From: CAZFER01 sp964517495
GTDB taxonomy: Bacteria; Hinthialibacterota; Hinthialibacteria; Hinthialibacterales; Hinthialibacteraceae
DNA: 59,149 nt
Assembly (NCBI GenBank): GCA_964517495.1
Contig: CAZFER010000036.1
Span: forward strand, 1-59,149
Reading direction: 5' to 3'
Shown here: in pieces, positions 24,420-34,164 of the stretch
Numbering within the stretch: position 1 is the first letter of the stretch
Layout: every line of letters begins with the position of its first letter
Program-made: the position numbers and the translations under genes
Notes under the pieces: generated by a model
Seen by the model: only the letters and a program-made list of their open reading frames with translations
Databases searched by the model: none
What the model was told of the DNA's origin: nothing

Positions 24420-25424
24420 TTACAAGAAATCGGCTCCACCGCGCAAGGGTGGGATTTGGTCGGCATCGCGTTTTTTAAGAGATGTAAGGACGGTTTTGCG
24501 GAAAGCGGAAAATTCCATTTTCCCCATCGCATCAAAAATGAGGGGTTGCCATGTTAATTCGTTATCAATGATGCGCGCGGCATTCCAAAGGGTTATCTCA
24601 CAGGTTTGAAATACCCAGGCGATTTTGCGTGCGTAAAATTCCGCCCGTTTGATTGAACCGTAAGCGGTCACCGGTTGTTCACGGCAGGTTGAACGCCGGG
24701 TTTCGCCAATAATACCTCCTTTTAGGACATTCCAAACGTAGGGAGCGATTTCCGCTCCCCAACGAGATAAAAACTGGGAGGCTTTTGGGTCATTTTGAAA
24801 TTGATCCACCACTAACTCTGCCGCTTTACGATTGTAAAGTTTATATCCGGATTGAATATCAGGAATGTGACCGTATTGGCGAAAGTAAGTACACTCCTGA
24901 ATGTAGTTGCGGCGTGCCAGGGCAAAATGGAGGGCGGACTGAATCATGGGATTGAGCATATTTTCATAGGCAGCGCGGTATAGGGACAAGGGTGGCTCAA
25001 GACGGTTACGGCCTCCTATGATGAGAATGGGCTTTTCATTATCCGGCCATTCATTTTGAATTTGGGTTCCCAACTCAAGCATAAGGGGGAAATCAACAGC
25101 GCGATGATCGCCATCAGCATCACGGATAAGAAACCACTGGCAGTTTGTTGATTGCAAACCATAATTCAAACCATGGAACACACCGGCTCCCTTCCCTTTA
25201 TTCTCTTCACTCAATTCAATTTGAGCGCCAGGACAAAGACGATCAACCACGGCTTGGATGGGTTTGGAGAAATTTTCTATGCCATCCAGATAGAGATAAT
25301 GGTGATTATGCGATGTGATTAAATCAGCATAGGCCAATGTATTTGATAAGAGTTGAGTAACCATGGATTCATCGACTTCAGATGAAAACCAGGTTGGGAT
25401 TATATCGAAGACGTTTTTTTCCAT
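24420..25424 (-). CDS. GT-A-fold glycosyltransferase-like protein
   Basis: This 334-residue soluble protein has a GT2-like layout. A nucleotide-binding half contains ENKGKGAGVFHGLNYGL, and WFLIRDADGDHRAVDF supplies a DxD-type metal site. A later DIQSGYKLYNRKAAELV resembles the D.QSGfKL motif of family 2 enzymes. The N-terminal strand usual for GT2 (P.yNe) is replaced by DIIPTWFSSEVDESM, and the C-terminal third is unusual for GT2. No TM helices are seen. It may form an operon with the two-TM protein and OPT transporter upstream (21 and 11 bases apart). Substrate and exact family are unknown. Confidence 0.6.
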   Translation of the reverse strand: MEKNVFDIIPTWFSSEVDESMVTQLLSNTLAYADLITSHNHHYLYLDGIENFSKPIQAVVDRLCPGAQIELSEENKGKGAGVFHGLNYGLQSTNCQWFLIRDADGDHRAVDFPLMLELGTQIQNEWPDNEKPILIIGGRNRLEPPLSLYRAAYENMLNPMIQSALHFALARRNYIQECTYFRQYGHIPDIQSGYKLYNRKAAELVVDQFQNDPKASQFLSRWGAEIAPYVWNVLKGGIIGETRRSTCREQPVTAYGSIKRAEFYARKIAWVFQTCEITLWNAARIIDNELTWQPLIFDAMGKMEFSAFRKTVLTSLKKRDADQIPPLRGGADFL

Positions 25425-25445
25425 ATTAAGCCTGCGTACAAATGA

Positions 25446-26009
25446 CTATTCCTTTTGAGTTTTTTGTTCAAGCAACGTTTGGGTTTCCTGCAGGAAGGGT
25501 AAAGCTTTTTCGATGTATAATACGGTTTCTTCAGTGTAGCCATCGACAGAAGCGGACCAGGCACGATTTAGATAGCGTTCGCCTTGTGAAAACGGGGTCA
25601 TGATAACGCCGTATGTTCCCATCCCATAGCGGTCGATCAATATAGTGCGGTGATCGATAAAAGACTGCAAGGGTTCGGTTAGGGTTTCATCCAGGCGTTT
25701 ATAAATGGATTCCAAATCCATATCCATCAAGTTGTTTTTTAATATTGTCACGTCATGAACCAGTGTTTGCACATAGTTAACCAGATTTGAAACACTCTCA
25801 TCCTGGCTTTGAGATGACGCTGATTTTTGCTTATTTGCAAATCGCTTCAGGAAAATTCCAGCCAGCATGATTCCTAAAGAAATCAGAAACCATGCTGTTT
25901 GTACTTGCCAGGTGCTTTCCCATCCTTTAAGGGTTGGATCAGATTTTGCCACGGCGCATGCGGCGCCAATGGTTCCAATAGTCATGAGGAAATAAGAGAG
26001 ATACTTCAT
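25446..26009 (-). CDS. Two-TM protein with long cytoplasmic helical domain
   Basis: This 187-residue protein has two N-terminal hydrophobic segments (about 5-21 and 38-56). They are joined by a short loop (KSDPTLKGWESTWQVQ). The remainder (about 60-187) is predicted helical, with NLVNYVQTLVHDVTILKNNLMDM and a conserved-looking RYGMGTYGVIMTPFSQGERYLNRAWSASVDGY. I do not recognise a family. AAAGGAG precedes the ATG. It lies 11 bases downstream of the OPT transporter, which suggests it is a partner of that transporter. Confidence 0.6.
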   Translation of the reverse strand: MKYLSYFLMTIGTIGAACAVAKSDPTLKGWESTWQVQTAWFLISLGIMLAGIFLKRFANKQKSASSQSQDESVSNLVNYVQTLVHDVTILKNNLMDMDLESIYKRLDETLTEPLQSFIDHRTILIDRYGMGTYGVIMTPFSQGERYLNRAWSASVDGYTEETVLYIEKALPFLQETQTLLEQKTQKE

Positions 26010-26020
26010 GATTAGCTCCT

Positions 26021-27808
26021 TTATGCTCCTGGTGGTAAAATGATTCCGGAAATGATAAGAAACGACTGAACAACCACAACAAGAGGTTCACCCACCAGCA
26101 ATCCCGCCGCGAAGGGGACGCCTTTATGTTCGGTCCAATGTTCACCTTTGGTTTTGCTTAGTGTCATTTGAATAAGGCAGCCCAAACCAAAAGGAAGAAT
26201 ATAGTTAATGGGGAGATACATGGAAAGCCCAACCAATACTCCCATTCCCGCAACACCGGTAAATCCGAGCATGGCTCCGATGATGGCTCCGCCAATGTAC
26301 TTGGGCCAAGGTACGTTACCACCCTGTATGCCTTCGATGGCTGCCTGCAAGGCTTGTCCCTGGGGAGCACGGAGATCATGTCCGGGGCCAAAACCGAAAC
26401 TATTCCAAAGCATGGCGATTACCACCAGGCTGATGATAGGACCAATCCCGGTGAAGGCCAATTCGACAACCTGTTGGCGAAAGGGGATTGCACCTACCAG
26501 ATGGCCGGTTTTGAGGTCTTGCATCATGTCGGCGCATTCACTGACAGCGACACAAACAGCGGCACCGATCAGGATAGCAGCTCCCACTGAGTTTCCAGAA
26601 AGCAATAAAACCACGATGACAGAGATTAGTGCCATGCCACTGATGGGAGACCAATCCGTCATACCAGTCGCCTGGGCAACCACTATACCAGAGAAGGCAA
26701 GCCATAACGTACCAAATATGGCAACCAAGAAGGATCGAAGAAGGCCAATCGGGGCAATAAAATATGTTGCAAGAAACAAAATGATAAAGGCAACTGTTAC
26801 ACCAACATAGAGTACTTTAATAGGAAGTTCATCCGATCCACCGCCTTTTAAATCGATGCGTTTTAAGCTGGATAAGGATGCTTTGATGGATGGGGCGGAA
26901 AGGATAATTCCGATTAATGCACCTCCGATCAGCATACCAATTCCAATCGGCCGATTGATCATTTCGTGAATCCAACCACTGATTTCATGACCAGCCGAAA
27001 TCTTTTCACTGCCGCTTTGACTTTGAAAGGTTTGGACCAGATTTTCCGGAACCCAGCCTTGTTTCATCGCAAAGGGAGCGATCATCCAATAGGCCAGAAT
27101 TCCACCCGCTAAAACCACAAGGCCTGGACGGCCTGATATGAAGCCTGCACCCAGACAAAACAGGCTGATCGCCCAGACATTATCAATATAAGATGGTAGG
27201 CCCATCCAATAGCCTATATCGACCGTGGCAGGTATGGCACTCGATGTGATACCGAACAGATAAGAACCGTTCGCAAATTGAATGGGAAATTGACTAAGAA
27301 AGTAAACAATCGCACTAATGAATATACCAACCACTAAAATGCGCGATTTCGCCACACCAGCACCAGGAGATTTAAGCACGGTGGCCACCGCGGTTCCTGT
27401 TGGGAAGCGCAAACGGTCAAGATCGATCATTTGCTTTCGAATAGGAACGATAAATGTTACTCCCAAAATAGCACCGGCGATGGATGCTAATCCGACCAAA
27501 TAGGGATTGAAATCGATCCCCATCAAATAGAACGCCGGGATAGTGAAGATTATGCCGGGGGTGGTGGTGTTAATGGCAGAGGCAATCGTTTGGGTAATAT
27601 TGGTTTCAACAATAGTGCCTTTGCGAAGAATTCCGCGTAAAACACCGAATCCCAGGATGGCCGCCACGGCAGAGCCACCGATCGTAAAACCAATTAATAA
27701 GCCTGCATAGGTAAAACAGGCACTTAACATAATCCCAATAAGAATCCCCAGGATAATTGAAGAAAGGGTAATTTCTCGATAGGTTCCTGGTTGAGGTTTT
27801 GTTGCCAT
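26021..27808 (-). CDS. OPT-family oligopeptide/metal-chelate transporter
   Basis: This protein of about 595 residues has roughly 14-16 membrane segments. The N-terminal LSSIILGILIGIMLSACFTYAG and FTIGGSAVAAILG, ILRKGTIVETNITQTIASA and GIIFTIPAFYLMG are characteristic of bacterial OPT proteins. Family members import peptides or metal-siderophore conjugates, driven by the proton gradient. The ATG at 27808, six bases after GAGGAG, is slightly better placed than the one at 27811. The gene heads an apparent three-gene leftward unit with the two-TM protein and GT-like protein. The substrate cannot be read from the sequence. Confidence 0.88.
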   Translation of the reverse strand: MATKPQPGTYREITLSSIILGILIGIMLSACFTYAGLLIGFTIGGSAVAAILGFGVLRGILRKGTIVETNITQTIASAINTTTPGIIFTIPAFYLMGIDFNPYLVGLASIAGAILGVTFIVPIRKQMIDLDRLRFPTGTAVATVLKSPGAGVAKSRILVVGIFISAIVYFLSQFPIQFANGSYLFGITSSAIPATVDIGYWMGLPSYIDNVWAISLFCLGAGFISGRPGLVVLAGGILAYWMIAPFAMKQGWVPENLVQTFQSQSGSEKISAGHEISGWIHEMINRPIGIGMLIGGALIGIILSAPSIKASLSSLKRIDLKGGGSDELPIKVLYVGVTVAFIILFLATYFIAPIGLLRSFLVAIFGTLWLAFSGIVVAQATGMTDWSPISGMALISVIVVLLLSGNSVGAAILIGAAVCVAVSECADMMQDLKTGHLVGAIPFRQQVVELAFTGIGPIISLVVIAMLWNSFGFGPGHDLRAPQGQALQAAIEGIQGGNVPWPKYIGGAIIGAMLGFTGVAGMGVLVGLSMYLPINYILPFGLGCLIQMTLSKTKGEHWTEHKGVPFAAGLLVGEPLVVVVQSFLIISGIILPPGA

Positions 27809-28072
27809 CATTTACTCCTCGTTTACTCAATCAATATTCATCATTTCATGTGTCTCATTGTATAGAATCTGAATTTCACGGCAACCTTCAGGGAAACGTA
27901 ATGATTGTGGAAGTTATGTGCCAATTATTCGAATGTCTTTGACAATATTTCAACTTATGACTAAATATATAGGTAAACATACGGTGGCCAAAATTACTGT
28001 ATATTTGTTCAATCGTTGTACAGAAATCAAGGCTGACTTAACAACAATGTATATTGTATTCAGCGTGGCTTG

Positions 28073-30322
28073 ATGTTGCATACACTATCAATCAAAGTAG
28101 ACTACGCTTCTAATAGAATAATTAAGTTGGTTATGCATATGTTATCCATTTTGATTTTCTCGTTGCTCATTCACTTTGCCACGCTTTATTTATCCATTCG
28201 CCTTATTTGGAAAACAAAAAATAAAGTGGCATGGATTATCCTTTCTATCGCGTTTAGTTTGATGCTTTTACGCCGTGGCCTCGTGTTATATTATTATGTA
28301 AATGGGGTTAAAGGGATTCAGGCTGATATTACGTTTGAGGTGATGAAATTACTTTTTTCCATTTTTATGCTTCTGGGAGTTGCGTTCATCGCTCCGCTTT
28401 TTACACGAATTGAAAAATCCGAAGCGAAAACCAGAGAAAGTGAGCGAACACTTGAAACATTAATCAGCAATTTGCCTGGAATTGCCTACCGCTGCCGTTA
28501 TGATCAAAACTGGACCATGGAATTTATTAGTAACGCATGTCTGGAGCTGACAGGTTATTCAGCGCAAGAACTCGTTCAGAATAATCGGATAGCCTATTCC
28601 AATATTATTCACCCGGAGGATCGTGAATTTGTTTGGAATGAAATACAAAATTCAGTTAAAAGGAAAAAACCCTTTCAAATTACCTACCGTATTTTCACCT
28701 CGGATGGAAATCAAAAATGGGTATGGGAAAAAGGCCGTGGAATTTACGATAAGAATGGCTCCGAATTATTTCTGGAAGGATTTATCACAGATGTAACGGA
28801 ACAAAAGCGAACTGAAGAGCAATTGCGCTTCCAAGCTCAACTCTTGGATAATGTACGTGAATCCGTGGTGGCCACTGATTTGAATGACACCATCATTTAT
28901 TGGGGGCAAGGTGCCCAAGCACTATATGGTTATTCACCAAATGAAGTATTAGGGCACGCTTTTTCACAATTAATTGAAAATCAAAGCCTTTCTCATCATA
29001 CTGAGCAACTGGAGGAAATAAATCGCGAGGGACGTTGGCAAGGTCAACATCTCCAAAAAAACAAAGAAGATAAAACATTTTGGGCCGATACAATGATATC
29101 ACTGGTTTTAAATGAGCAAAAAGAACCATGTGGTTATATTCGAATAGACCGTGATTTGACAGAGCGAAAAAAGTTGGAAATTCAACTTCAACATTCGCAA
29201 AAGATGGAAGCCATAGGCCGATTGGCAGGTGGGGTTGCCCATGATTTTAATAATATTCTGATGGTCATAAACGGTTATTGTGATGTTCTGATGGAACAGA
29301 GGGATGAGAACAGCCGTCTTTATAACAGGTTAAAGGAGATACGCATGGCCGGTGATCGGGCGGTTGAATTAACGCGCCAGCTCTTAACATTCAGCCGAAA
29401 ACAAGTTTTACAGCCCAAGCATTTAAATTTGAATCATCTTATCGACGGCATGGCAAAGATGATTCAACGGCTGATTGGCGAGGATATACAATTGAAGATC
29501 ATAAAATCCGACAATGTGGGCTTGGTCAAATCCGATAACAGTCAACTCGAACAAATTATCATGAATTTAGTAGTCAATGCACGGGATGCGATGGTTCATG
29601 GTGGATATTTAACCATTCAAACGGCCAATATCTATCTGAACAGAGCTCAGGCATCTCATTATCATGGGGCCAAACCCGGCACCTATGTTTTGTTAAAAAT
29701 ACAGGATTCAGGATGTGGAATGAGTTCCGACGTGAAAGAACGCATATTTGAACCATTCTTTACCACCAAGGAAGTCGGCAAAGGAACTGGTTTGGGCCTT
29801 TCAATAGTCTATGGGATAGTAAAACAAAGCGAGGGTTTTATCCACATCGATAGCGAATTGAATGTGGGGACGACGTTTTATATCTATTTTCCCCGCGTGG
29901 AAGAGAAGATCGAGGAAAAAAAATCCGTGCAAGAGCGGGAAACATCGCTCATTGGAAAAGAAAGTATTCTATTGGTGGAAGATGATGAATCCGTACGAAC
30001 ACTCATACATCAAATTCTTGAATCCTATGGGTATTATATTTATAGCGCAAAAAATAGCGAAGAAGCTGAGGACTATTTTAATGAGCATAAAAATCATATT
30101 CACCTTTTACTGACTGATGTCGTTATGCCAGGCATCAGTGGAAGAAAAATCGCCCAACAGTTTCTTGCTCAATACCCCCCCTTGCGGGTAGTTTACATTT
30201 CAGGCTACACAGATGATACCATTGCCAGGCATGGTATACTCGAAAACGACGTGGCCTTTTTACAGAAGCCTTTTACCGCTGAGGAATTGGCTAAAACGGT
30301 GCGTGAAGTATTGGACCGATAA
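28073..30322 (+). CDS. Hybrid sensor histidine kinase (TM-PAS-PAS-HisKA-HATPase-REC)
   Basis: This protein of about 749 residues starts with three N-terminal TM helices (within residues 22-115). PAS domain 1 follows (ETLISNLPGIAYRCRYD..., 125-250), then PAS domain 2 (QLLDNVRESVVATDLNDTI..., 258-375). The HisKA domain has the phosphorylatable His near residue 390 (GGVAHDFNNILMV). The HATPase domain has MNLVVNARDAM, DSGCGMS and GTGLGLSIVYGIV. A C-terminal receiver has acceptor Asp near residue 682 (LLLTDVVMPGISG) and ends with FLQKPFTAEEL. No separate response regulator or output gene is adjacent, so signalling goes to a partner elsewhere. A TTG at 28070 is also in frame, and ATGs at 28133/28139 are possible starts. 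Confidence 0.9.
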   Translation: MLHTLSIKVDYASNRIIKLVMHMLSILIFSLLIHFATLYLSIRLIWKTKNKVAWIILSIAFSLMLLRRGLVLYYYVNGVKGIQADITFEVMKLLFSIFMLLGVAFIAPLFTRIEKSEAKTRESERTLETLISNLPGIAYRCRYDQNWTMEFISNACLELTGYSAQELVQNNRIAYSNIIHPEDREFVWNEIQNSVKRKKPFQITYRIFTSDGNQKWVWEKGRGIYDKNGSELFLEGFITDVTEQKRTEEQLRFQAQLLDNVRESVVATDLNDTIIYWGQGAQALYGYSPNEVLGHAFSQLIENQSLSHHTEQLEEINREGRWQGQHLQKNKEDKTFWADTMISLVLNEQKEPCGYIRIDRDLTERKKLEIQLQHSQKMEAIGRLAGGVAHDFNNILMVINGYCDVLMEQRDENSRLYNRLKEIRMAGDRAVELTRQLLTFSRKQVLQPKHLNLNHLIDGMAKMIQRLIGEDIQLKIIKSDNVGLVKSDNSQLEQIIMNLVVNARDAMVHGGYLTIQTANIYLNRAQASHYHGAKPGTYVLLKIQDSGCGMSSDVKERIFEPFFTTKEVGKGTGLGLSIVYGIVKQSEGFIHIDSELNVGTTFYIYFPRVEEKIEEKKSVQERETSLIGKESILLVEDDESVRTLIHQILESYGYYIYSAKNSEEAEDYFNEHKNHIHLLLTDVVMPGISGRKIAQQFLAQYPPLRVVYISGYTDDTIARHGILENDVAFLQKPFTAEELAKTVREVLDR

Positions 30323-30334
30323 AACCGATCATTT

Positions 30335-32242
30335 TTACTTTATGGTTTTCTCTTTCGATTCACCGTTTAAATGATAAATTCTAACCAGCTCGATTTGATG
30401 GTGGCGAAGAATCACATTCGGTTCATGATTGCGTATCCACCGAACTAACGAATTTTTATCTGATGTGACAAACGTATACTTCGGTACAACCACCAGCCAA
30501 TCCATTTTTTTCAGATCCTCCACGAGATAGGGCCCGATGACTTTTGAGGGAGGATAATAATAATCCATAACATTTTTACCCGCAAACACACCCATCACAT
30601 CATCTTCATCGCCATGTTCCTTCACATATTCTGCAGCTTCCTTTATCCCTTCTCCAACCGCCACCAATTCACGCTGTTCGAGGATTTGTGGATCCGTACA
30701 CCACGACCATGTATATAAAGCGGGATAAGGCATCCACGAGAATGTCACAATTAATCCCAATATCAATAATACTGAAGCTAAACCAATCGAGTAAAAGATG
30801 CGGGGGCCTTTTTGAAAGAAGGTGTTTATCCCATTAATCAAGACGTGGCATCCCACTCCAGCCATTAAAAAAATAAAGGGTAATAACTGAAGAAAATTTT
30901 TCGTGCTTTTTCGTCCTGGAGGGATACTAAAAAGAAGCAGGGTAATGCCAGCCCATACCAAAAGGGTGACCATTTCACGGCTAAGATATTTAGGACGTAA
31001 GGATCGGATCATACCAATCAATGTCAGACCAAGTGTCCAGGGCAGCAAATGCAGGGGGCTTCTCATAACATAAAAAAGGTGAGAGATTGCGGCATTTTCG
31101 GATTTTTCCCCGACAACATGGGGTAATTCAAGGTGATAATTAATAATCCAGCCAATACCCTTGATTGGATTAGGCCAAAGATTGGGATAGGCCAAAATAT
31201 ACATCACAACCCATGCTATAAACCATGCGAGATCGATTTTACCCAATTTAGGAATGGAGGCTGGCCTTTGTAAGGAGGGTATCCACTTCAACATCAAAAA
31301 AATGACGGCTGCCATACAAAAACATGCTCCTCCTGCAAGCAGAAAGAGTTTTTGCATGAGTTGAATTTTTTGAATGGCTTCCTCAGAAAGGGGTGGATTA
31401 TCATCAAACAATTCGATGATAAAGGGTGAAAAGATGAAGGCCGCCACGAGACAACCAACCATAAAGATAAGAAAAAGAATAGGGATACAACGATGGGAGT
31501 AACGTTTATCCTCATCAGAGGTGTAGATGTTTCGAATGATAAAAAAGGAGGGGATCAAAAAAGCACCATACGTGTTGGTGGCTAAAGCCAAGGCAGCAAA
31601 TATGCCGGATAAAATGGAAAATCCCCACGAACGGCTACGATATGCCTTAATGAAACAAATAAATGAAGCAAAAACCCATAGGGCTCCAGATAAGTCGATT
31701 CGAGCCAGACGGCTATATCCAACCAGCAAAGGTTCGATGGCTGCAATTAGCATGGCAAACAGAGCGGCTTCATGGCCGACAATTTGCTTTCCTCCCCAAT
31801 AAAGCAATAGAACCAGTAAGGTTCCAAATATGACACCAGGATAGCGAGTTACTTCAATAATGGATCCCCAATTCAAGCTCCAGGAAGACGAATCTTCAGC
31901 AAAAAACAAGTAACACAATCCCATTGCGAACGATGCGGGAGTGCCGGGGTGGATGGTAGGCATTTTGATGGTGAATGGATATGGCATTCCATCCGTCATA
32001 TCGACATGCTCACGCGCCCAAAACACTTCGGGTATCTTCAAATCCTCAGGGACAAATGGGCCCAGGATGGATTGAATAAAACGTGCGGAACGCTCATGCC
32101 AGATTTGTTCATCGTTTTGCAGGCCACTTTCTCCTAATTCCCAAAATCGTAACAAAAAAGCCATAAGAACAATGACGAATACAAATCCCGCTTGTTTTCG
32201 TTTGAGAGAACGATTCTTTTGTTCAGTTAATTGGTTATCCAT
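30335..32242 (-). CDS. GT39-type (PMT) polytopic glycosyltransferase
   Basis: This 635-residue inner-membrane protein has about 10-12 TM segments. The first periplasmic loop has the family-typical acidic motif LRFWELGESGLQNDEQIWHERSA, and a HPGTP segment follows. Such enzymes transfer sugars from polyprenyl phosphate donors to protein or lipid in the periplasm. The second half is the soluble C-terminal region (GVFAGKNVMDYYYPPSKVI, EPNVILRHHQIELVRIYHL). It lies six bases after the tyrosine recombinase gene on the same strand. It ends 12 bases from the convergent histidine kinase. The acceptor is unknown. Confidence 0.85.
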   Translation of the reverse strand: MDNQLTEQKNRSLKRKQAGFVFVIVLMAFLLRFWELGESGLQNDEQIWHERSARFIQSILGPFVPEDLKIPEVFWAREHVDMTDGMPYPFTIKMPTIHPGTPASFAMGLCYLFFAEDSSSWSLNWGSIIEVTRYPGVIFGTLLVLLLYWGGKQIVGHEAALFAMLIAAIEPLLVGYSRLARIDLSGALWVFASFICFIKAYRSRSWGFSILSGIFAALALATNTYGAFLIPSFFIIRNIYTSDEDKRYSHRCIPILFLIFMVGCLVAAFIFSPFIIELFDDNPPLSEEAIQKIQLMQKLFLLAGGACFCMAAVIFLMLKWIPSLQRPASIPKLGKIDLAWFIAWVVMYILAYPNLWPNPIKGIGWIINYHLELPHVVGEKSENAAISHLFYVMRSPLHLLPWTLGLTLIGMIRSLRPKYLSREMVTLLVWAGITLLLFSIPPGRKSTKNFLQLLPFIFLMAGVGCHVLINGINTFFQKGPRIFYSIGLASVLLILGLIVTFSWMPYPALYTWSWCTDPQILEQRELVAVGEGIKEAAEYVKEHGDEDDVMGVFAGKNVMDYYYPPSKVIGPYLVEDLKKMDWLVVVPKYTFVTSDKNSLVRWIRNHEPNVILRHHQIELVRIYHLNGESKEKTIK

Positions 32243-32248
32243 TAATTG

Positions 32249-33256
32249 TTACTCCAGAGTGTCATCAGGTTTAGGAGATAATGATGCATCCAATTGATCG
32301 GCCCGGGGATGTGAATGTTGATAGACATCTTGAATTCGGCTCATGGTAACATGGGTATATTGTTGGGTGGTGGATAAGTGGCTGTGGCCAAGTAACTCCT
32401 GCACAAAACGCAAATCCGCTCCATTTTCCAAAAGATGAGTGGCACACGAATGACGTAGAGTATGGGGGGTGGTTTTGCCTAATCCTAATGAAAGTGAATA
32501 TTTCTTTAAGCGTAATTGAATGGCACGGGTCGTCAGCCGTTCACCGAATCGTCCAAGAAACAAGGCATGTGGATCTTTCTTATGTTTATTGTTTGGAGGT
32601 GAATTAAGCAATACTTTGCGGACATTTAAATAAGCTTGTAAGCACTTGATGGCGGCATCACCAAGGGGAAGATGTTGTTCTTTTTGACCCTTGCTCTTTA
32701 TCCAAACGGTTCCTTGATGCAAATCAACATCGGTTAAATTAATCGCAACGATGGACGAAACCCGCATCCCGGTGGCGTATAAAACTTCCAGGATGGCAAC
32801 ATCACGAATCGCCAATTCCTTTTTAAACGCTTTTGCATCTGTGGGATGCGACATTAATTGAAGGGCTTTATCCTGGTCAAGAAAAACAGGGAGGTTTTTC
32901 GATTGCTTCATGGAACGCAAACCTGATGAAGGATCCGATTCGACAAGTCCATGGCGAAAAAGATAATCAAAAAAGGCGCGTATGGCGGAAATACGCCGAT
33001 TGATGGAGCGGGGAGAATTTCCACGGTCCAAGAGATATGATAAAAAACCCCGCAAAGCAAGAAAATCAATCAATTCCAATTCGAAATCAGGATCACCCTC
33101 CGATGTGGAAACAGATTGATAACCTGATTCAAGCAGATATCGCTTCAATAAGTTCAAATCCCGCTGATAATTTTCGATGGTTGAGGGTGAACGTCTGTCC
33201 TGGGTGGCCAGATTAAGCAAGAATCGATCGATGGCATTTGAAAGTAACAGGTTCAT
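32249..33256 (-). CDS. xerC: Tyrosine recombinase XerC/XerD-type
   Basis: This protein of about 335 residues has an N-terminal SAM-like DNA-binding domain (FLLNLATQDRRSPSTIENYQRDL, RRISAIRAFFDYLFRHG). The catalytic domain has Arg in ATGMRVSSIVAINL, Lys in IKSKGQKEQHLPL, HTLRHSCATHLL (His-x2-Arg) and LGHSHLSTTQQYTHV (His and nucleophile Tyr). All catalytic residues are present. The size and single-domain layout fit chromosome-dimer resolution XerC/XerD rather than a phage integrase. XerC and XerD cannot be separated by eye, and an insert of about 10 residues (PPNNKHKKDPHALF) is present. The ATG at 33256 is preferred over a TTG at 33280. No att-like repeats are seen nearby. Confidence 0.85.
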   Translation of the reverse strand: MNLLLSNAIDRFLLNLATQDRRSPSTIENYQRDLNLLKRYLLESGYQSVSTSEGDPDFELELIDFLALRGFLSYLLDRGNSPRSINRRISAIRAFFDYLFRHGLVESDPSSGLRSMKQSKNLPVFLDQDKALQLMSHPTDAKAFKKELAIRDVAILEVLYATGMRVSSIVAINLTDVDLHQGTVWIKSKGQKEQHLPLGDAAIKCLQAYLNVRKVLLNSPPNNKHKKDPHALFLGRFGERLTTRAIQLRLKKYSLSLGLGKTTPHTLRHSCATHLLENGADLRFVQELLGHSHLSTTQQYTHVTMSRIQDVYQHSHPRADQLDASLSPKPDDTLE

Positions 33257-33319
33257 AGTTTTATAGTTAGCGATGGTCAACTTAATTATCGCTAGAATTG
33301 GTTCGATTCTTAATAATGA

Positions 33320-34122
33320 TTAAACCGGTTCTCCCACTTCTTTCAAGAAGTGCAGCAGCCGTTCTGCTTCAGTTGGCCTAATTTTGGAGTGGGTGGGAAG
33401 ATTTACGACCTCCTGAGCGGCTTTTTCAGCTACAGGACACTCGCCAGGAGAATAGGCATAAGGCTCAAGCGTTATATTTTCGGGATGCAAGGGGGATTCA
33501 AACCACGAACCAATTTCCATACCTTTCTTGTATGATAAGGATAAGACCTCTTTTTTATTTTTCACTCGAACGGGATAACGCAAAAACACACAATCCTCTT
33601 CTGGCCGAAGTTTCATGGGAGCATATCCATACCTGCTTAATTCATTATCATAAATATGAGATATTTGACGGCGATGCTCGATATTATTGTTTAAATTCTT
33701 CATTGCATTAAATCCCATTTTGGCTTGAGTTTCGGACATACCCATAAAATAGTGTGGAGGAAGTTGAGCCGAAAATTCACAATTTGTTGAACTACCAACC
33801 GTCAATCCAACAGCAGAAGCCATTCGATACAATTTTGTGATATACGAAACGCTTCGAGGATTTACCAATCCTTAACCTTATCCAGCGGTATATTAAACGT
33901 ACGAGGATCAATATCACTAAATATAGGGGTAGCCCCTACCGCCAAAATAGCATTAGGCACCACCATACATGTATAGCCGGGTAACAATACCTCGTCACCC
34001 GGCCCTATATCCATCGACTTTAAAACCGCATAAAGCCCAACTCGTCCTTTTGAGAATAAAAAAACCGAATGGGCACCAAAATACGATTTAAGGGATTCAG
34101 AAAATTTTTCAAAATAACTCAT
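33320..34122 (-). pseudogene. DegT/DnrJ/EryC1 aminotransferase remnant lacking the PLP-lysine region
   Basis: Reading leftward from the ATG at 34122, 86 codons match the N-terminal part: FLFSKGRVGLYAVLKSM, IGPGDEVLLPGYTCMVVPNAI and ATPIFSDIDPRTFNI. The frame stops at 33862. A second open frame starting just before that stop, and running to 33320, carries the C-terminal part. It reads MGMSETQAKMGFNAMKNL, IEHRRQI and FLRYPVRVKNK, then CPVAEKAAQEVVNLPTH. The roughly 120-150 residues normally between these parts contain the PLP aspartate and the Schiff-base lysine, and they are absent. The junction is also out of frame. A non-functional deletion remnant is the best reading, unless the assembly is wrong. 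An intact DegT protein is encoded at 50822-51967. Confidence 0.85.
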
Positions 34123-34164
34123 TGATTTTTATAAACTTAATAAACATCACCTAAATAAGGATTA

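Noticed and set aside
26208..26810. 200-codon plus-strand open frame inside the OPT gene
   Set aside because: Antisense to an intact transporter with clear TM helices; proline/serine-rich composition is typical of a shadow.
32249..33256. Phage integrase or mobile-element marker
   Set aside because: The recombinase is of XerC/XerD size and layout, with no att-like repeats, no phage genes and no transposase nearby.
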